Below are positions 19,547-29,043 of a stretch of 64,000 bases of DNA, in pieces. Each line of letters starts with the position of its first letter. Within the stretch, counting starts at the first letter, position 1. The notes beneath the pieces were generated by a model, which made no database searches, had not been told where the DNA came from, and was given only the letters and a program-made list of their open reading frames with translations. The position numbers and the translations under genes were made by a program. Source of the stretch: Ruegeria halocynthiae (GTDB taxonomy: Bacteria; Pseudomonadota; Alphaproteobacteria; Rhodobacterales; Rhodobacteraceae). The stretch covers positions 62,001 to 126,000 of the forward strand of contig NZ_JQEZ01000007.1 in NCBI RefSeq assembly GCF_000743705.1, written 5' to 3'.

Positions 19547-20467
19547 ATGAATAAGTTCGTAAAAGGCGCGCTGGCTGCCAGCGCATTGGCCCTGGCCACG
19601 CCTGCATTTGCGCAAGAGATCGTGGTCGTATCTCACGGTCAGGCGAATGATGCGTTCTGGAACGTCGTCAAGAACGGGGTAGAGCAGGCGGGCAAGGACG
19701 TTGGCGTCAACGTCGAATACCGCGCGCCTGAGACCTTTGACATGGTGGCCATGTCGCAACTGATCGACGCCGCCGTGAATCAGGAACCCGATGGGCTGAT
19801 CGTTTCGATCCCCGATGCGGACGCGCTTGGCCCGTCAATCGAACGCGCGGTTGCCGCCGGTATCCCGGTGATCTCGATCAACTCAGGTGCTGAGGTCGCA
19901 AAAGAACTGGGCGCTCTGCTGCATGTCGGACAAGACGAATTCGACGCGGGCAAGGCGGCCGGTGCGGCACTGGCGTCCATGGGCGGCAGCAATGCGATCT
20001 GCGTCAACCACGAGGTTGGCAACGTGTCGCTGGATCTGCGCTGCGAAGGCTTCGCCGAAGGGTTTGGCGGCAATGTCTCGGTTTTGCCAACGTCGAACGA
20101 CCCGTCCGAGATTGAATCGAAAGTGGCCGCTGCCCTGGCGTCGGATGAAAGCGTCGACACGGTCATGGCACTGGGTGCCAGTTCGGCGGGCGAGCCTGCG
20201 GTGGCCGCAGCCAAGGCCTCGGGCCGGGACGTAAACGTCGCGTCCTTCGACCTGTCGGCCAACTTCCTGCAGTCGGTCGTCGACGGGGATGCGGCCTTTG
20301 CGATTGACCAGCAGCAATACCTGCAAGGTTATCTGGCGGTGAACTTCATGGGCCTGCACGCCAAATACGGTCTGATGCCGGGTGGCGATGTTCCTTCGGG
20401 CCCGAACCTGGTGACAGGGGACAAGGCCGGACAGGTGATTGAACTGTCGTCTCAGGGCATCCGCTAA
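19547..20467 (+). CDS. Inositol-type sugar ABC transporter, periplasmic binding protein
   Basis: 306 residues. The signal peptide MNKFVKGALAASALALATPAFA ends with AFA-Q. The mature protein is a periplasmic binding protein type 1 (ribose/inositol, CUT2 class): VVVSHGQANDAFWNVVKNGVEQ, then QEPDGLIVSIPDADALGPSIERAVAAGIPVISIN. A GGGAGGA precedes ATG 19547. It is followed by a strong hairpin, then permease and ATPase genes, all among iol genes, so the substrate is most likely myo-inositol or a stereoisomer. Substrate assignment is by context. Confidence 0.88.
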   Translation: MNKFVKGALAASALALATPAFAQEIVVVSHGQANDAFWNVVKNGVEQAGKDVGVNVEYRAPETFDMVAMSQLIDAAVNQEPDGLIVSIPDADALGPSIERAVAAGIPVISINSGAEVAKELGALLHVGQDEFDAGKAAGAALASMGGSNAICVNHEVGNVSLDLRCEGFAEGFGGNVSVLPTSNDPSEIESKVAAALASDESVDTVMALGASSAGEPAVAAAKASGRDVNVASFDLSANFLQSVVDGDAAFAIDQQQYLQGYLAVNFMGLHAKYGLMPGGDVPSGPNLVTGDKAGQVIELSSQGIR

Positions 20468-20487
20468 GCCTGTTGGACAGTGACACA

Positions 20488-20514
20488 TGAAACGGCGCGG
20501 CCTGCGCCGTTTCA
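20488..20514 (+). promoter_or_regulatory. Intercistronic stem-loop after the binding protein gene
   Basis: Perfect 11-bp stem TGAAACGGCGC / GCGCCGTTTCA with a 5-nt loop, between the binding protein stop (20467) and the permease start (20534). No T-run follows, so full termination is unlikely. In other binding-protein operons (for example malE-malF), such stem-loops protect the upstream message from 3' exonucleases and raise binding protein levels above the membrane components; the same is inferred here. Confidence 0.7.
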
Positions 20515-20533
20515 ATCGAACCGGGAGGGAATG

Positions 20534-21640
20534 ATGAGTCAGTCAGCGCAAGGTGCAGCGGACGAAAGGGTCAAGAAAGAACCTTTTCTGACCAAGTTAA
20601 TGAAACGCCCCGAGCTTGGCGCCATGGCCGGTGTCATTCTGGTGTTCATCTTCTTCGCGATCACCGCGGACAGCTCGATGTTCACCTTGGCCGGGATCAT
20701 GAATTTCATGACGCCTGCGGCTCAGCTGGGCATTCTTGCCATCGGGGCCGCACTGCTGATGATTGGCGGAGAGTTCGACCTGTCGATTGGTTCGATGGTT
20801 GCTTTTTCCGGCCTGTTTTTCGGTGTCTGCGTGGTGACTTGGCAATTGCCGCTGATCCTATCCATCCCCATGACGTTTGTGTTTGCGGCGGCGGTCGGCG
20901 CGATCAACGGCAATATCGTGATCCGCTCGGGCTTGCCGTCCTTTATTGTGACGCTGGCGTTTCTGTTCATTCTTCGCGGTCTGTCGCTGGTTGGTCTGAA
21001 GTTGGCCACGGGTGGGTCCACGCAGCTGCGCGGTGTACGCGATCAGGTCGAAAACGACTGGCTTGCGCCGGTTTTCTCGGGCGAGGCATTCGGCAGCCTT
21101 TTTGCCTGGCTGGCCGAAACCGGGGTCATCGCGACATTCAAAAACGGCGCGCCCAAGGTGCCTGGTATTCCGGTTGAAATCCTGTGGTTCGTCGTGATCA
21201 CGCTGGTGGCGACCTATGTGCTGTTGCGGACACCGGCGGGGAACTGGATTTTCGCATCCGGTGGCGACAAGGTTGCGGCGTCAAACTCGGGCGTGCCGGT
21301 CAACCGGGTCAAGGTCTCGCTGTTCATGCTGACGGCCTGCTGCGCCGCGCTGGTGGCGATCATCACTGTGATGGATGCGGGGTCGACCGATGCGCGCCGC
21401 GGCTTCCAAAAGGAATTCGAGGCGATCATCGCGGCGGTTATCGGTGGCTGCTTGCTGACTGGCGGCTATGGGTCGGCCATCGGGGCGTTCTTCGGCTCGA
21501 TCATCTTTGGCATGGTGGTGATTGGCCTGACCTATACCGACTTTGATCAGGACTGGTTCCAGGTCTTCCTGGGTGCCATGCTGCTGATTGCCGTTCTGTT
21601 CAACAACGCGATCCGCAAACGCGTAACCGGAGAGCGCTGA
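20534..21640 (+). CDS. Inositol-type sugar ABC transporter, permease
   Basis: About 368 residues with some ten hydrophobic segments ([73 protein letters not shown]). The CUT2 permease signature is [16 protein letters not shown], and there is a late region [34 protein letters not shown] at 20523-20528 favours ATG 20534 over 20531. One permease probably acts as a homodimer with the single ATPase encoded next. Confidence 0.88.
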   Translation: MSQSAQGAADERVKKEPFLTKLMKRPELGAMAGVILVFIFFAITADSSMFTLAGIMNFMTPAAQLGILAIGAALLMIGGEFDLSIGSMVAFSGLFFGVCVVTWQLPLILSIPMTFVFAAAVGAINGNIVIRSGLPSFIVTLAFLFILRGLSLVGLKLATGGSTQLRGVRDQVENDWLAPVFSGEAFGSLFAWLAETGVIATFKNGAPKVPGIPVEILWFVVITLVATYVLLRTPAGNWIFASGGDKVAASNSGVPVNRVKVSLFMLTACCAALVAIITVMDAGSTDARRGFQKEFEAIIAAVIGGCLLTGGYGSAIGAFFGSIIFGMVVIGLTYTDFDQDWFQVFLGAMLLIAVLFNNAIRKRVTGER

Positions 21641-21641
21641 T

Positions 21642-22463
21642 ATGACCGAAGATACCAAGTTCCATCATGGCGATGCGACGGGCGATAAGGCCCCGATCGT
21701 GCAGATGAAAGACATCGAAAAACACTTTGGCAACATCATCGCGCTGGCCGGTGTCAGCTTTGACGTCAGACCGGGCGAATGTCACTGCCTTCTGGGCGAC
21801 AACGGTGCGGGCAAGTCGACCTTTATCAAGACCATGTCCGGTGTGCATAAACCCACCAAGGGCGAGATCTTTTTCGAGGGCAAGCCGCTGCATTTCGACA
21901 CGCCTCGCGACGCGATGGAGGCAGGCATTGCCACCGTGTTTCAGGATCTTGCGATGATCCCGCTGATGAGCGTGACACGCAATTTCTTCATGGGGCGCGA
22001 GCCGACCAAAGGAAGGGGCCTGTTGAAGCGGTTCGATGTGGATCAGGCCAATGACGTCTGTATGGAAGAGATGCGCAAGATGGGCATCAACCTGCGCGGC
22101 CCGGATCAGGCAGTGGGAACCCTTTCGGGCGGTGAACGTCAGACCGTTGCCATTGCCCGCGCCGTGTATTTCGGTGCGAAAATCCTGATTTTGGACGAGC
22201 CGACCTCGGCGCTGGGTGTGCGCCAGACCTCGAATGTTCTGGCCACCATTGACCGGGTGCGCAACCAGGGTATCGGAGTCGTCTTTATCAGCCACAACGT
22301 GCGCCACGCGTTGGCGGTAGGGGATCGCTTTACCGTGCTGAACCGGGGCAAGACCCTGGGCACAGCTACGCGCGGTGAAATCACGCCCGAGGAATTGCAG
22401 GACCTTATGGCCGGGGGTCAGGAAATGGCACAGCTAGAAGGGTCTTTGGGCGGAACTGTCTAA
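21642..22463 (+). CDS. Inositol-type sugar ABC transporter, single-domain ATPase
   Basis: 273 residues with one nucleotide-binding domain: Walker [10 protein letters not shown] near residue 53, signature LSGGERQT, Walker [13 protein letters not shown], and switch His in [10 protein letters not shown]. Many CUT2 sugar importers (RbsA type) carry two fused domains in about 500 residues; this belongs to the single-domain subgroup. The start lies one base after the permease stop. The ATPase would drive inositol import as a homodimer. Confidence 0.88.
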   Translation: MTEDTKFHHGDATGDKAPIVQMKDIEKHFGNIIALAGVSFDVRPGECHCLLGDNGAGKSTFIKTMSGVHKPTKGEIFFEGKPLHFDTPRDAMEAGIATVFQDLAMIPLMSVTRNFFMGREPTKGRGLLKRFDVDQANDVCMEEMRKMGINLRGPDQAVGTLSGGERQTVAIARAVYFGAKILILDEPTSALGVRQTSNVLATIDRVRNQGIGVVFISHNVRHALAVGDRFTVLNRGKTLGTATRGEITPEELQDLMAGGQEMAQLEGSLGGTV

Positions 22464-22480
22464 AGCCAGAAAACCCGGGT

Positions 22481-22559
22481 GCCCTGGCTGACAGGGCGGG
22501 GCATCCAAAGACTAAGTGGCGCAGGTTTGCCACAAACAATATGGCCGTGCAAAACGGCC
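22481..22559 (+). promoter_or_regulatory. Run of short hairpins between the ABC ATPase and iolD
   Basis: In the 160-base gap are GCCCTG/CAGGGC (22481-22497), GTGGC/GCCAC (near 22516-22533) and GGCCGT/ACGGCC (22543-22559). None has a T-run. They may be partial terminators or processing sites separating transport genes from catabolic genes in the same operon. Individually weak; noted because three occur in one short gap. Confidence 0.35.
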
Positions 22560-22624
22560 TGAAACCATGGAAAATGTGAAACTCGACAGTTTGCCCGGGG
22601 CGGCATGTGTTGAAAGGGATCATG

Positions 22625-24457
22625 ATGAGCAAGACAATCCGATTGACCGCTGCGCAGGCTCTGGTGCGGTATCTGGGCGCGCAGATGAACGAGGCCGGAG
22701 AGCCCTTTATCGCCGGTGTCTGGGCCATTTTCGGCCATGGCAACGTGGCCGGGCTGGGCGAGGCGCTGCATGGCGTTAAAGACAGTCTGCCAACTTATCG
22801 CGGGCACAATGAGCAAACCATGGCGCATTGCGCGATTGCCTATGCCAAACAGATGCGGCGGACGCGAGCCATGGCGGTGACGTCTTCGATTGGGCCAGGG
22901 GCCACCAATATGGTGACGGCGGCGGCGCTGGCGCATGTGAACCGCCTGCCGGTTCTGCTGTTGCCCGGCGATGTCTTTGCCACGCGCGGGCCCGACCCGG
23001 TTTTGCAACAGATCGAGGATTTCGGAGACGGCACGGTCAGCGCCAATGACTGTTTCCGCCCGGTCAGCCGCTATTTCGACCGTATCTCGCGCCCCGAGCA
23101 TCTGCTGACCGCCCTGCCGCGCGCCTTTCGCACGATGACGGACGCGGCCGATTGCGGGCCGGCGACGCTGGCCTTTTGTCAGGACGTGCAGGCCGAGGCT
23201 TATGATTATCCCGAAAGCTTCTTTGAACCGCGCGTCTGGTATCAGCGCCGCATCCGCCCGGATGAGGGGGAACTTACCCGCGCCGTTGCGGCCATCAAGG
23301 CGGCCAAGCGCCCGGTTATCGTGGCCGGGGGCGGTGTGCATTACTCAGGTGCGACCGACGCATTGCAAAGCTTTATTGAGACCCACAACATCCCGGTTGT
23401 CGAAACACAGGCGGGCAAATCGGCACTGGCCTGGGATCACCCGCTGAACCTTGGACCCGTGGGCGTAACCGGCGGTGAGCCTGCCAATGCCACCTGCGCC
23501 GAGGCTGATCTGGTGCTGGCGGTCGGCACACGCCTGCAGGATTTCACCACCGGTTCGTGGGGGCTGTTCTCGAACCCTGAGCGCGAGATGATCTGCCTGA
23601 ACACCGCCGCCTATGACGCCGAGAAACACGGTGCCATGCCGTTGCAATCCGACGCCCGTGTCGGGTTGCAGGCGTTGGGCACTGCCCTGCCGGGATACCG
23701 CGCGGACCCCGTGGCCGATACGCTGAAATCGGACTGGTTCGGCAAGGTCGATGCGCTGACCGACGCGCCGGGTGACGGCAACGCCTTGCCGACCGATATG
23801 CAGGTGGTGGGCGCGGTGCAGCGCGCCGCGCATGACGATACGGTGGTCATGTGCGCCGCAGGCACCATGCCCGGCGAGCTGCACAAACTGTGGAAAGCGC
23901 CGCGTCCTGGGGCCTATCACATGGAATATGGGTTCAGCTGCATGGGGTATGAAATCGCCGGTGCCATGGGCATCAAGATGGCCCAGCCCGAACGCGATGT
24001 GATCTGCTTTACCGGCGACGGCACCTATATGATGGCGAACTCTGAAATGGCGACGGCGGCGATGATGGGGGTGTCCTTCACCGTGGTCATCACCGACAAC
24101 CGGGGCTTTGGCTGCATCAACCGCTTGCAGATGGGCACCGGTGGGGCCGAATTTAACAACCTTCTGGATCATGCGGTACATGACACGCCCTCGGCCATCG
24201 ACTTCGCCGCCCATGCGGCGGCGATGGGGGCGACCTCGGTCAAGGTCGGCTCGATTGCCGGGCTGGAGGAAGCCTTGGCCAAACGCGGTGACATCAACGG
24301 CCCTTATGTGGTGGTCATCGACACCGACCCCTACCCGTCGACCGAATATGGCGGCACCTGGTGGGAAGTGGCGGTGCCCGAGGTCAGCACCCGCCCCGAA
24401 GTCAACGAAAAACGCGCGGCCTATGAGGTCGCGATCAAGGAAAGAAACACGAAATGA
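22625..24457 (+). CDS. iolD: 3D-(3,5/4)-trihydroxycyclohexane-1,2-dione acylhydrolase (IolD)
   Basis: Thiamine diphosphate-dependent ring-opening hydrolase that converts the diketone made by IolE into 5-deoxy-glucuronate. Features include the ThDP-activating Glu in GHNEQTMAHCAIAYAKQ, GPGATNMVTAAALA, and the ThDP/metal motif FTGDGTYMMANSEMATAAMM. Length (about 610) matches the family. ATG 22622 and 22625 are adjacent; the AAAGGGA spacing favours the second. The end overlaps iolE by four bases (ATGA), indicating coupled translation. Confidence 0.94.
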   Translation: MSKTIRLTAAQALVRYLGAQMNEAGEPFIAGVWAIFGHGNVAGLGEALHGVKDSLPTYRGHNEQTMAHCAIAYAKQMRRTRAMAVTSSIGPGATNMVTAAALAHVNRLPVLLLPGDVFATRGPDPVLQQIEDFGDGTVSANDCFRPVSRYFDRISRPEHLLTALPRAFRTMTDAADCGPATLAFCQDVQAEAYDYPESFFEPRVWYQRRIRPDEGELTRAVAAIKAAKRPVIVAGGGVHYSGATDALQSFIETHNIPVVETQAGKSALAWDHPLNLGPVGVTGGEPANATCAEADLVLAVGTRLQDFTTGSWGLFSNPEREMICLNTAAYDAEKHGAMPLQSDARVGLQALGTALPGYRADPVADTLKSDWFGKVDALTDAPGDGNALPTDMQVVGAVQRAAHDDTVVMCAAGTMPGELHKLWKAPRPGAYHMEYGFSCMGYEIAGAMGIKMAQPERDVICFTGDGTYMMANSEMATAAMMGVSFTVVITDNRGFGCINRLQMGTGGAEFNNLLDHAVHDTPSAIDFAAHAAAMGATSVKVGSIAGLEEALAKRGDINGPYVVVIDTDPYPSTEYGGTWWEVAVPEVSTRPEVNEKRAAYEVAIKERNTK

Positions 24458-25353
24458 GCGTGAAAATCGGGATCTCTCCGATCGCGTGGCAGAATGATGA
24501 TCTGCCGGATTTGACGGCAGCCTACACCATGGAGCAAGCGCTGAAAGAAGCGCGCGAGATCGGCTATACCGGCGTGGAACGCGGCCGGCGGATGCCGGGC
24601 GATACCGAAGGTCTGCGCGCCTATCTGGATGGCAATGACATCGCCTTGTGTGGCGGATGGTGTTCCGGCGCATCGCTGGTCAACGACTTCGCGACCGAGC
24701 GCGAGGCGGTGCGCGAACAGGTCGAACAGTTCGTGGCGCTAAACAGCCCGTGTATTGTCTATGCCGAATGCTCCAACACCGTGCAGGGCCAGATCGGGAC
24801 GCCGGTCAACGACCGGGTAAAGCTGTCGCGGGATGAGGTGCTGGCCTATGCGGCCAAGATCACCGAACTGGCGAAATGGATGGCCGATCAGGGAATGCCG
24901 ATGGCCTATCACCACCATATGGGCACGATCATCGAAAGCGAAGATGAAGTGAACTGGCTGATGGAGGGGGCAGGGCCGGAGGTGAAGCTGTGCTTTGACA
25001 CCGGCCATCTGTTGTTCGGCGGCGGCGATGTGATGGCCACCCTGAACCGTTGGGGCGACCGCGTGCATCACGTGCATTTCAAGGATATCCGCCCGGCGGT
25101 CGTGCAGGACACCCGCGAAAACAACCGCAGTTTTCTGGACGCGGTCATCGCCGGTGCCTTTACCGTTCCCAGCGATGGGTGTGTTGATTTTCAGGCTGTT
25201 GCCAATGCGCTGAAGGCGATGGATTACGACGGCTGGATCGTGGTCGAGGCCGAACAGGACCCGGCCAAGGCACCGCCCTATGAGTATTCCAGGAAAGGGT
25301 ATGAACACATCGTCGATGTCTGCGAGCAGGCGGGGTTGGAGATCACGGCCTGA
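24454..25353 (+). CDS. iolE: Inosose (2-keto-myo-inositol) dehydratase (IolE)
   Basis: Dehydrates scyllo-inosose to the trihydroxycyclohexane dione. TIM-barrel AP endonuclease-2-like fold with metal-binding residues seen in AYHHHMGTIIE, LCFDTGHLLFGGGD, HHVHFKDIRP and WIVVEAEQDPAKAPP. The opening IGISPIAWQNDDLPDL is family-typical. 299 residues, overlapping iolD by four bases. Confidence 0.94.
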   Translation: MSVKIGISPIAWQNDDLPDLTAAYTMEQALKEAREIGYTGVERGRRMPGDTEGLRAYLDGNDIALCGGWCSGASLVNDFATEREAVREQVEQFVALNSPCIVYAECSNTVQGQIGTPVNDRVKLSRDEVLAYAAKITELAKWMADQGMPMAYHHHMGTIIESEDEVNWLMEGAGPEVKLCFDTGHLLFGGGDVMATLNRWGDRVHHVHFKDIRPAVVQDTRENNRSFLDAVIAGAFTVPSDGCVDFQAVANALKAMDYDGWIVVEAEQDPAKAPPYEYSRKGYEHIVDVCEQAGLEITA

Positions 25354-25401
25354 CACTCCGCCCCAATGACCAACACCGCAGCCATGCGAAAGGAGACTGT
25401 C

Positions 25402-26583
25402 ATGGTGAACCAAGAACTGGGTTTTGTCGGCTATTTCGACCGGGACTCCTGTGATCTGGATGAATTCAAGGTGTTGACCTCGCAGAACCTTTTGGCGGCG
25501 GCGGTTCCCTTTGCCGCGGCGATTGAAAAGAACGTGCCGATCTATGACATGCAAGCCCTGCGCCCGGCGTTGGAGGACAGTGATCAGCGCCGCGCGCTGC
25601 TGGCGGAGTGGGGCCGTGTGCTGGACAAATCGGCCGGGGTGATCGTTCTGAAAGGGGCCTATGCCGACACATCGGTGATCGACCGGGCAAGCGACGTCTT
25701 TCGCCAGATCATCAAGGAAGAACGCCAAAGCGGGGCAGGTGAAGGCGACCATTTTGCTGCCTCGGGCGCGAATGACCGGATCTGGAACGCGTTGCAGAAA
25801 CAATGCCTGCGCGATCCCGAAGGTTTTGCACTGTACTTCGGGAACACGACGATTGCGGCGGCGTGTGAGGCGTGGCTTGGGCCCAACTATCAGATCACCG
25901 CACAGATCAATCAGGTGCGGCCCGGGGGCAAGGCGCAGCAGGCGCATCGGGATTACCATCTGGGGTTCCAAAGTGCTGAAAACGCAGCGCGCTATCCGGC
26001 GCACGCCCATCTGGTCACGGCCTCGCTGACGTTGCAGGGGGCGGTGGCCCATTGCGATATGCCGGTGGAAAGCGGGCCAACCAAGCTGTTGCCGTTTTCG
26101 CAGCTTTATCCACCCGGCTATCTGGCCTTCCACGACGCGGCGCACCGGGCGCATTTCGAAGACAGCTATATCCAACTACCCCTGCAAAAGGGCGACGCGG
26201 TGTTCTTTAACCCGGCACTGTTCCACGCGGCGGGCGAAAACAGCAGCACCGATATTCACCGCATGGCGAACCTGCTGCAAATCTCGTCCGCCTTCGGGCG
26301 CGCGATGGAGGCGGTTGACCGGCACGCGATGTCCAAGGCCGTCTTTCCATCGCTGGTGGCCCTGAAACAACGCGGTGCCCTGACCACCCCCGAACTGGAC
26401 GCGGCGATTGCAGCCACGGCCGAGGGGTATGCCTTTCCGACCAATCTGGACACGGACCCTCCGATCGGGGGCAACGCGCCGGAAAGTCAGGCCGACATTC
26501 TGCGCCGGGCGGTGGCCGAGGGCTGGAACGGGGCGCAATTGGCCGAAGCGTTCCTGGCGCTGCACACACGGCAAGCTGCCTGA
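25402..26583 (+). CDS. Phytanoyl-CoA dioxygenase (PhyH) family protein in the iol operon
   Basis: 393 residues. A 2-oxoglutarate/Fe(II)-dependent oxygenase fold is supported by an AHRDYHLGFQ motif (His-x-Asp iron ligands, near residue 185), a downstream GDAVFFNPALFHAAGENSS with the distal His, and an Arg in HRMANLLQ for 2-oxoglutarate. AAAGGAG before ATG 25402 fixes the start. It is not one of the classical iol enzymes, yet lies between iolE and iolB in the same transcript; it may hydroxylate or demethylate an inositol derivative. That role is an inference from position. Confidence 0.78.
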   Translation: MVNQELGFVGYFDRDSCDLDEFKVLTSQNLLAAAVPFAAAIEKNVPIYDMQALRPALEDSDQRRALLAEWGRVLDKSAGVIVLKGAYADTSVIDRASDVFRQIIKEERQSGAGEGDHFAASGANDRIWNALQKQCLRDPEGFALYFGNTTIAAACEAWLGPNYQITAQINQVRPGGKAQQAHRDYHLGFQSAENAARYPAHAHLVTASLTLQGAVAHCDMPVESGPTKLLPFSQLYPPGYLAFHDAAHRAHFEDSYIQLPLQKGDAVFFNPALFHAAGENSSTDIHRMANLLQISSAFGRAMEAVDRHAMSKAVFPSLVALKQRGALTTPELDAAIAATAEGYAFPTNLDTDPPIGGNAPESQADILRRAVAEGWNGAQLAEAFLALHTRQAA

Positions 26584-26629
26584 AACAAGAACCGGGCGGG
26601 TCCTGTGCCCGTCCTTAGTGGAGACAAAT

Positions 26630-27436
26630 ATGGCAGACCTGCTCAAGAAACCCGTCGGCACCCGCGGCAAGGTCCACGATATCACCCCGGCCAGTGCCGG
26701 GTGGCGCTATGTCGGGTTCGGCCTTTACCACCTGCGCGCGGGCGACCGGGCAGCTGAGGCCACGGGTGATCGCGAGGTCATTCTGGTGATGGTCGAGGGC
26801 AAGGCGCAGATCACCGGGGCCGGGCAGGATTGGGGCGTTCTGGGTGACCGGATGAATGTGTTCGAAAAATCGCCGCCCCATTGCCTGTATCTGCCAAACG
26901 GAACCGAGTGGGAGGCCGTGGCCGAAACCGATTGTGTCATCGCCGTCTGCTCGGCCCCCGGCAAGGGTGGACACGCGGCACGCCGCATCGGCCCGGATGG
27001 CATAACCCTGACCGAGCGTGGCAAGGGGGTGAACACGCGCCATATCAACAACATCGCGATGGAGGCCGAAGATTGCGCCGACAGCCTGCTGGTGACCGAG
27101 GTTTTTACACCAAACGGGCATTGGTCCTCATACCCCAGCCACCGCCATGACGAGGATGATTACCCCCGCATCACCTATCTGGAGGAAACCTATTACCACC
27201 GTCTGAACCCGGCCAACGGGTTTGGGATTCAGCGGGTTTACACGGATGATGGGCAGTTGGATGAGACGATGGCGGTTTCGGATGGCGATGTTGTGACTGT
27301 CCCGCGCGGTCATCACCCTTGCGGTGCGCCCTATGGGTTTGAGATGTACTATCTGAACGTCATGGCCGGGCCTTTGCGGAAATGGCGTTTTGTGGCGGCC
27401 CCCGAGGTCGAATGGATCATGGAGCGTGACGGATGA
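26630..27436 (+). CDS. iolB: 5-deoxy-glucuronate isomerase (IolB)
   Basis: Isomerises 5-deoxy-glucuronate to 2-deoxy-5-keto-gluconate. Bicupin with the metal site in SSYPSHRHDEDDYPR and YLEETYYHRLNP, then MAVSDGDVVTVPRGHHPCGAP and YYLNVMAGPLRKW, all classic IolB segments. Starts at ATG 26630 behind GTGGAGAC. It is the canonical copy; a divergent paralogue is encoded at 29040-29876. Its stop overlaps the SDR gene by four bases. Confidence 0.93.
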   Translation: MADLLKKPVGTRGKVHDITPASAGWRYVGFGLYHLRAGDRAAEATGDREVILVMVEGKAQITGAGQDWGVLGDRMNVFEKSPPHCLYLPNGTEWEAVAETDCVIAVCSAPGKGGHAARRIGPDGITLTERGKGVNTRHINNIAMEAEDCADSLLVTEVFTPNGHWSSYPSHRHDEDDYPRITYLEETYYHRLNPANGFGIQRVYTDDGQLDETMAVSDGDVVTVPRGHHPCGAPYGFEMYYLNVMAGPLRKWRFVAAPEVEWIMERDG

Positions 27437-28191
27437 CCCCAGATTTTGCCAACTATCCCAGTTTGAGCGGCAAGACCGTTTTCATTACCGGCGGTGCGGG
27501 CGGCATCGGCGCGGAAACGGTGCGCGCCTTTGTGGCCCAGGGGGCAAAGGTCGGCTTTTTGGACATAAACGCGGATGCCGGGCAGGCGCTGCTGGCCGAA
27601 CTGGACGGCGCGCACGCCTTTGCGCAATGCGATCTGCGCGATATCACTGCGCTGCAGGTGGCGCTGCGCCAACTGGTGGATGAGTTGGGCGACGCTCATG
27701 TGCTGGTCAACAACGCCGCCCATGATGACCGCCATGACTGGCGCGAGGTGACGCCGGAGTATTGGGATGAGCGTATGGCCACCAATATCCGCCATATGTT
27801 CTTTGCCATCCAGTCGGTCGCGCCGGGAATGATCGAACGAGGTGGCGGGTCTATCGTCAATCTCGGATCGAATTCGTGGTGGGAGGCCGGGGCCGGGTTT
27901 CCGGCCTATGCCACCGCCAAATCCGCCGTTCACGGCCTGACCCGAACCATGGCGCGTGAACTGGGCGATCACCGTATTCGGGTGAACACTGTGGTGCCGG
28001 GCTGGATCATGACAGAGCGTCAGAAAGACCTGTGGGTCACGCCCGAGGCATTGGCCAAGCAAGTGGATCGGCAATGCCTGCCGGATTCGATTGATCCGGT
28101 CTACGTGGCGCGAATGGTGGTGTTTCTTGCTTCTGATGACGCAGCCATGTGCAGCGCCGGGAATTTCATGGTCGAAGGCGGGTCGATCTGA
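27433..28191 (+). CDS. SDR family NAD(P)-dependent oxidoreductase in the iol operon
   Basis: 252 residues, classical short-chain dehydrogenase: cofactor motif TGGAGGIGAE near residue 18, NNAA (residue about 95), catalytic Ser in LGSNSW, and YATAK with the catalytic Tyr and Lys near residue 158. The C-terminus FLASDDAAMCSAGNFMVEGG is typical. Overlap with iolB by four bases places it in the inositol operon. Possible substrates are other inositol isomers or a sugar acid; unknown. Confidence 0.85.
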   Translation: MTPDFANYPSLSGKTVFITGGAGGIGAETVRAFVAQGAKVGFLDINADAGQALLAELDGAHAFAQCDLRDITALQVALRQLVDELGDAHVLVNNAAHDDRHDWREVTPEYWDERMATNIRHMFFAIQSVAPGMIERGGGSIVNLGSNSWWEAGAGFPAYATAKSAVHGLTRTMARELGDHRIRVNTVVPGWIMTERQKDLWVTPEALAKQVDRQCLPDSIDPVYVARMVVFLASDDAAMCSAGNFMVEGGSI

Positions 28192-28203
28192 ACCTGTGCG
28201 CTG

Positions 28204-29043
28204 CTATCTCTGAGGCGGCGCACCAAAGGCGCGGATGACTAAACGGGCTGCGGCTTCGACCGGGTCTTGGGTCTCTTTCAGGATGGTAACGCGGTCGAAC
28301 CGGTCGGGGTCGCGGGTCACCGCCTCTCGCAGGGCGGCCCCGAATGCCATGCGCAATTCGGTTCCGATGTTGAACTTGCAGATCGAGGTTTCGCGCGCCA
28401 GCCGCGCGCGTTGTTCCACTGGCACGCCCGAGCCGCCGTGGATGACCAGCGGCACATTGGTCATGGCGTCGATCCGGGCAATGCGGTCCTCGTCCAGACC
28501 GCCTTCCTTGTTTTCCTGCAAATGCACATTCCCGACCGAGATCGCCATCGCATCCACGCCGGATTCTTTGGCGAATTGCGCCGCCTCATCAGGGTCGGTG
28601 CCGTTGGAGCCTTCACCCCCGGAGTAGCCGACAAACCCGATCTCGCCTTCGCAGGAGATTCCGGCTGCATGGGCCATTTCGGCAATCGCGGCGGTCTCAT
28701 CAATATTTTGCTGCAACGGCTTGCGCGAGCCGTCGAACATTAGCGAGGTAAACCCGCTGTCGAGGGCGATCTTGCAGTCCTCGAACGTATAGCCGTGGTC
28801 CAGATGAGCCACTACGGGGACCGAAGCATTCTCGGCCAGATGGCGGAACATCTTGCCCAGAACGGGCAGGGGTGTGTGGTCGCGGCAGCTGGGGCCAGCT
28901 TGCAGGATGACAGGTGCGTTTTCAGCCTCGGCCGCGGCCACATAGGCGCGCATATCCTCCCACCCAAGGGTGACAAGGCCGCCAACCGCATAGCCCCGCG
29001 TGTATGCGGGCGTAAGGACGTCTTTCAGTGTGACAAGGGTCAT
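28204..29043 (-). CDS. iolJ: Class II aldolase, IolJ-like (6-phospho-5-dehydro-2-deoxy-gluconate aldolase)
   Basis: Expected to cleave 2-deoxy-5-keto-gluconate 6-phosphate to malonate semialdehyde and dihydroxyacetone phosphate. Class II FBA features include VPVVAHLDHGYTFEDC (catalytic Asp and zinc His near residue 80), SLMFDGSRKPLQQNI, CEGEIGFVG, and zinc/phosphate-binding LVIHGGSGVP and KFNIGTELRM. Its start overlaps the stop of the second iolB-like gene by four bases; iolC precedes that. Substrate assignment rests on the operon. Confidence 0.85.
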   Translation of the reverse strand: MTLVTLKDVLTPAYTRGYAVGGLVTLGWEDMRAYVAAAEAENAPVILQAGPSCRDHTPLPVLGKMFRHLAENASVPVVAHLDHGYTFEDCKIALDSGFTSLMFDGSRKPLQQNIDETAAIAEMAHAAGISCEGEIGFVGYSGGEGSNGTDPDEAAQFAKESGVDAMAISVGNVHLQENKEGGLDEDRIARIDAMTNVPLVIHGGSGVPVEQRARLARETSICKFNIGTELRMAFGAALREAVTRDPDRFDRVTILKETQDPVEAAARLVIRAFGAPPQR

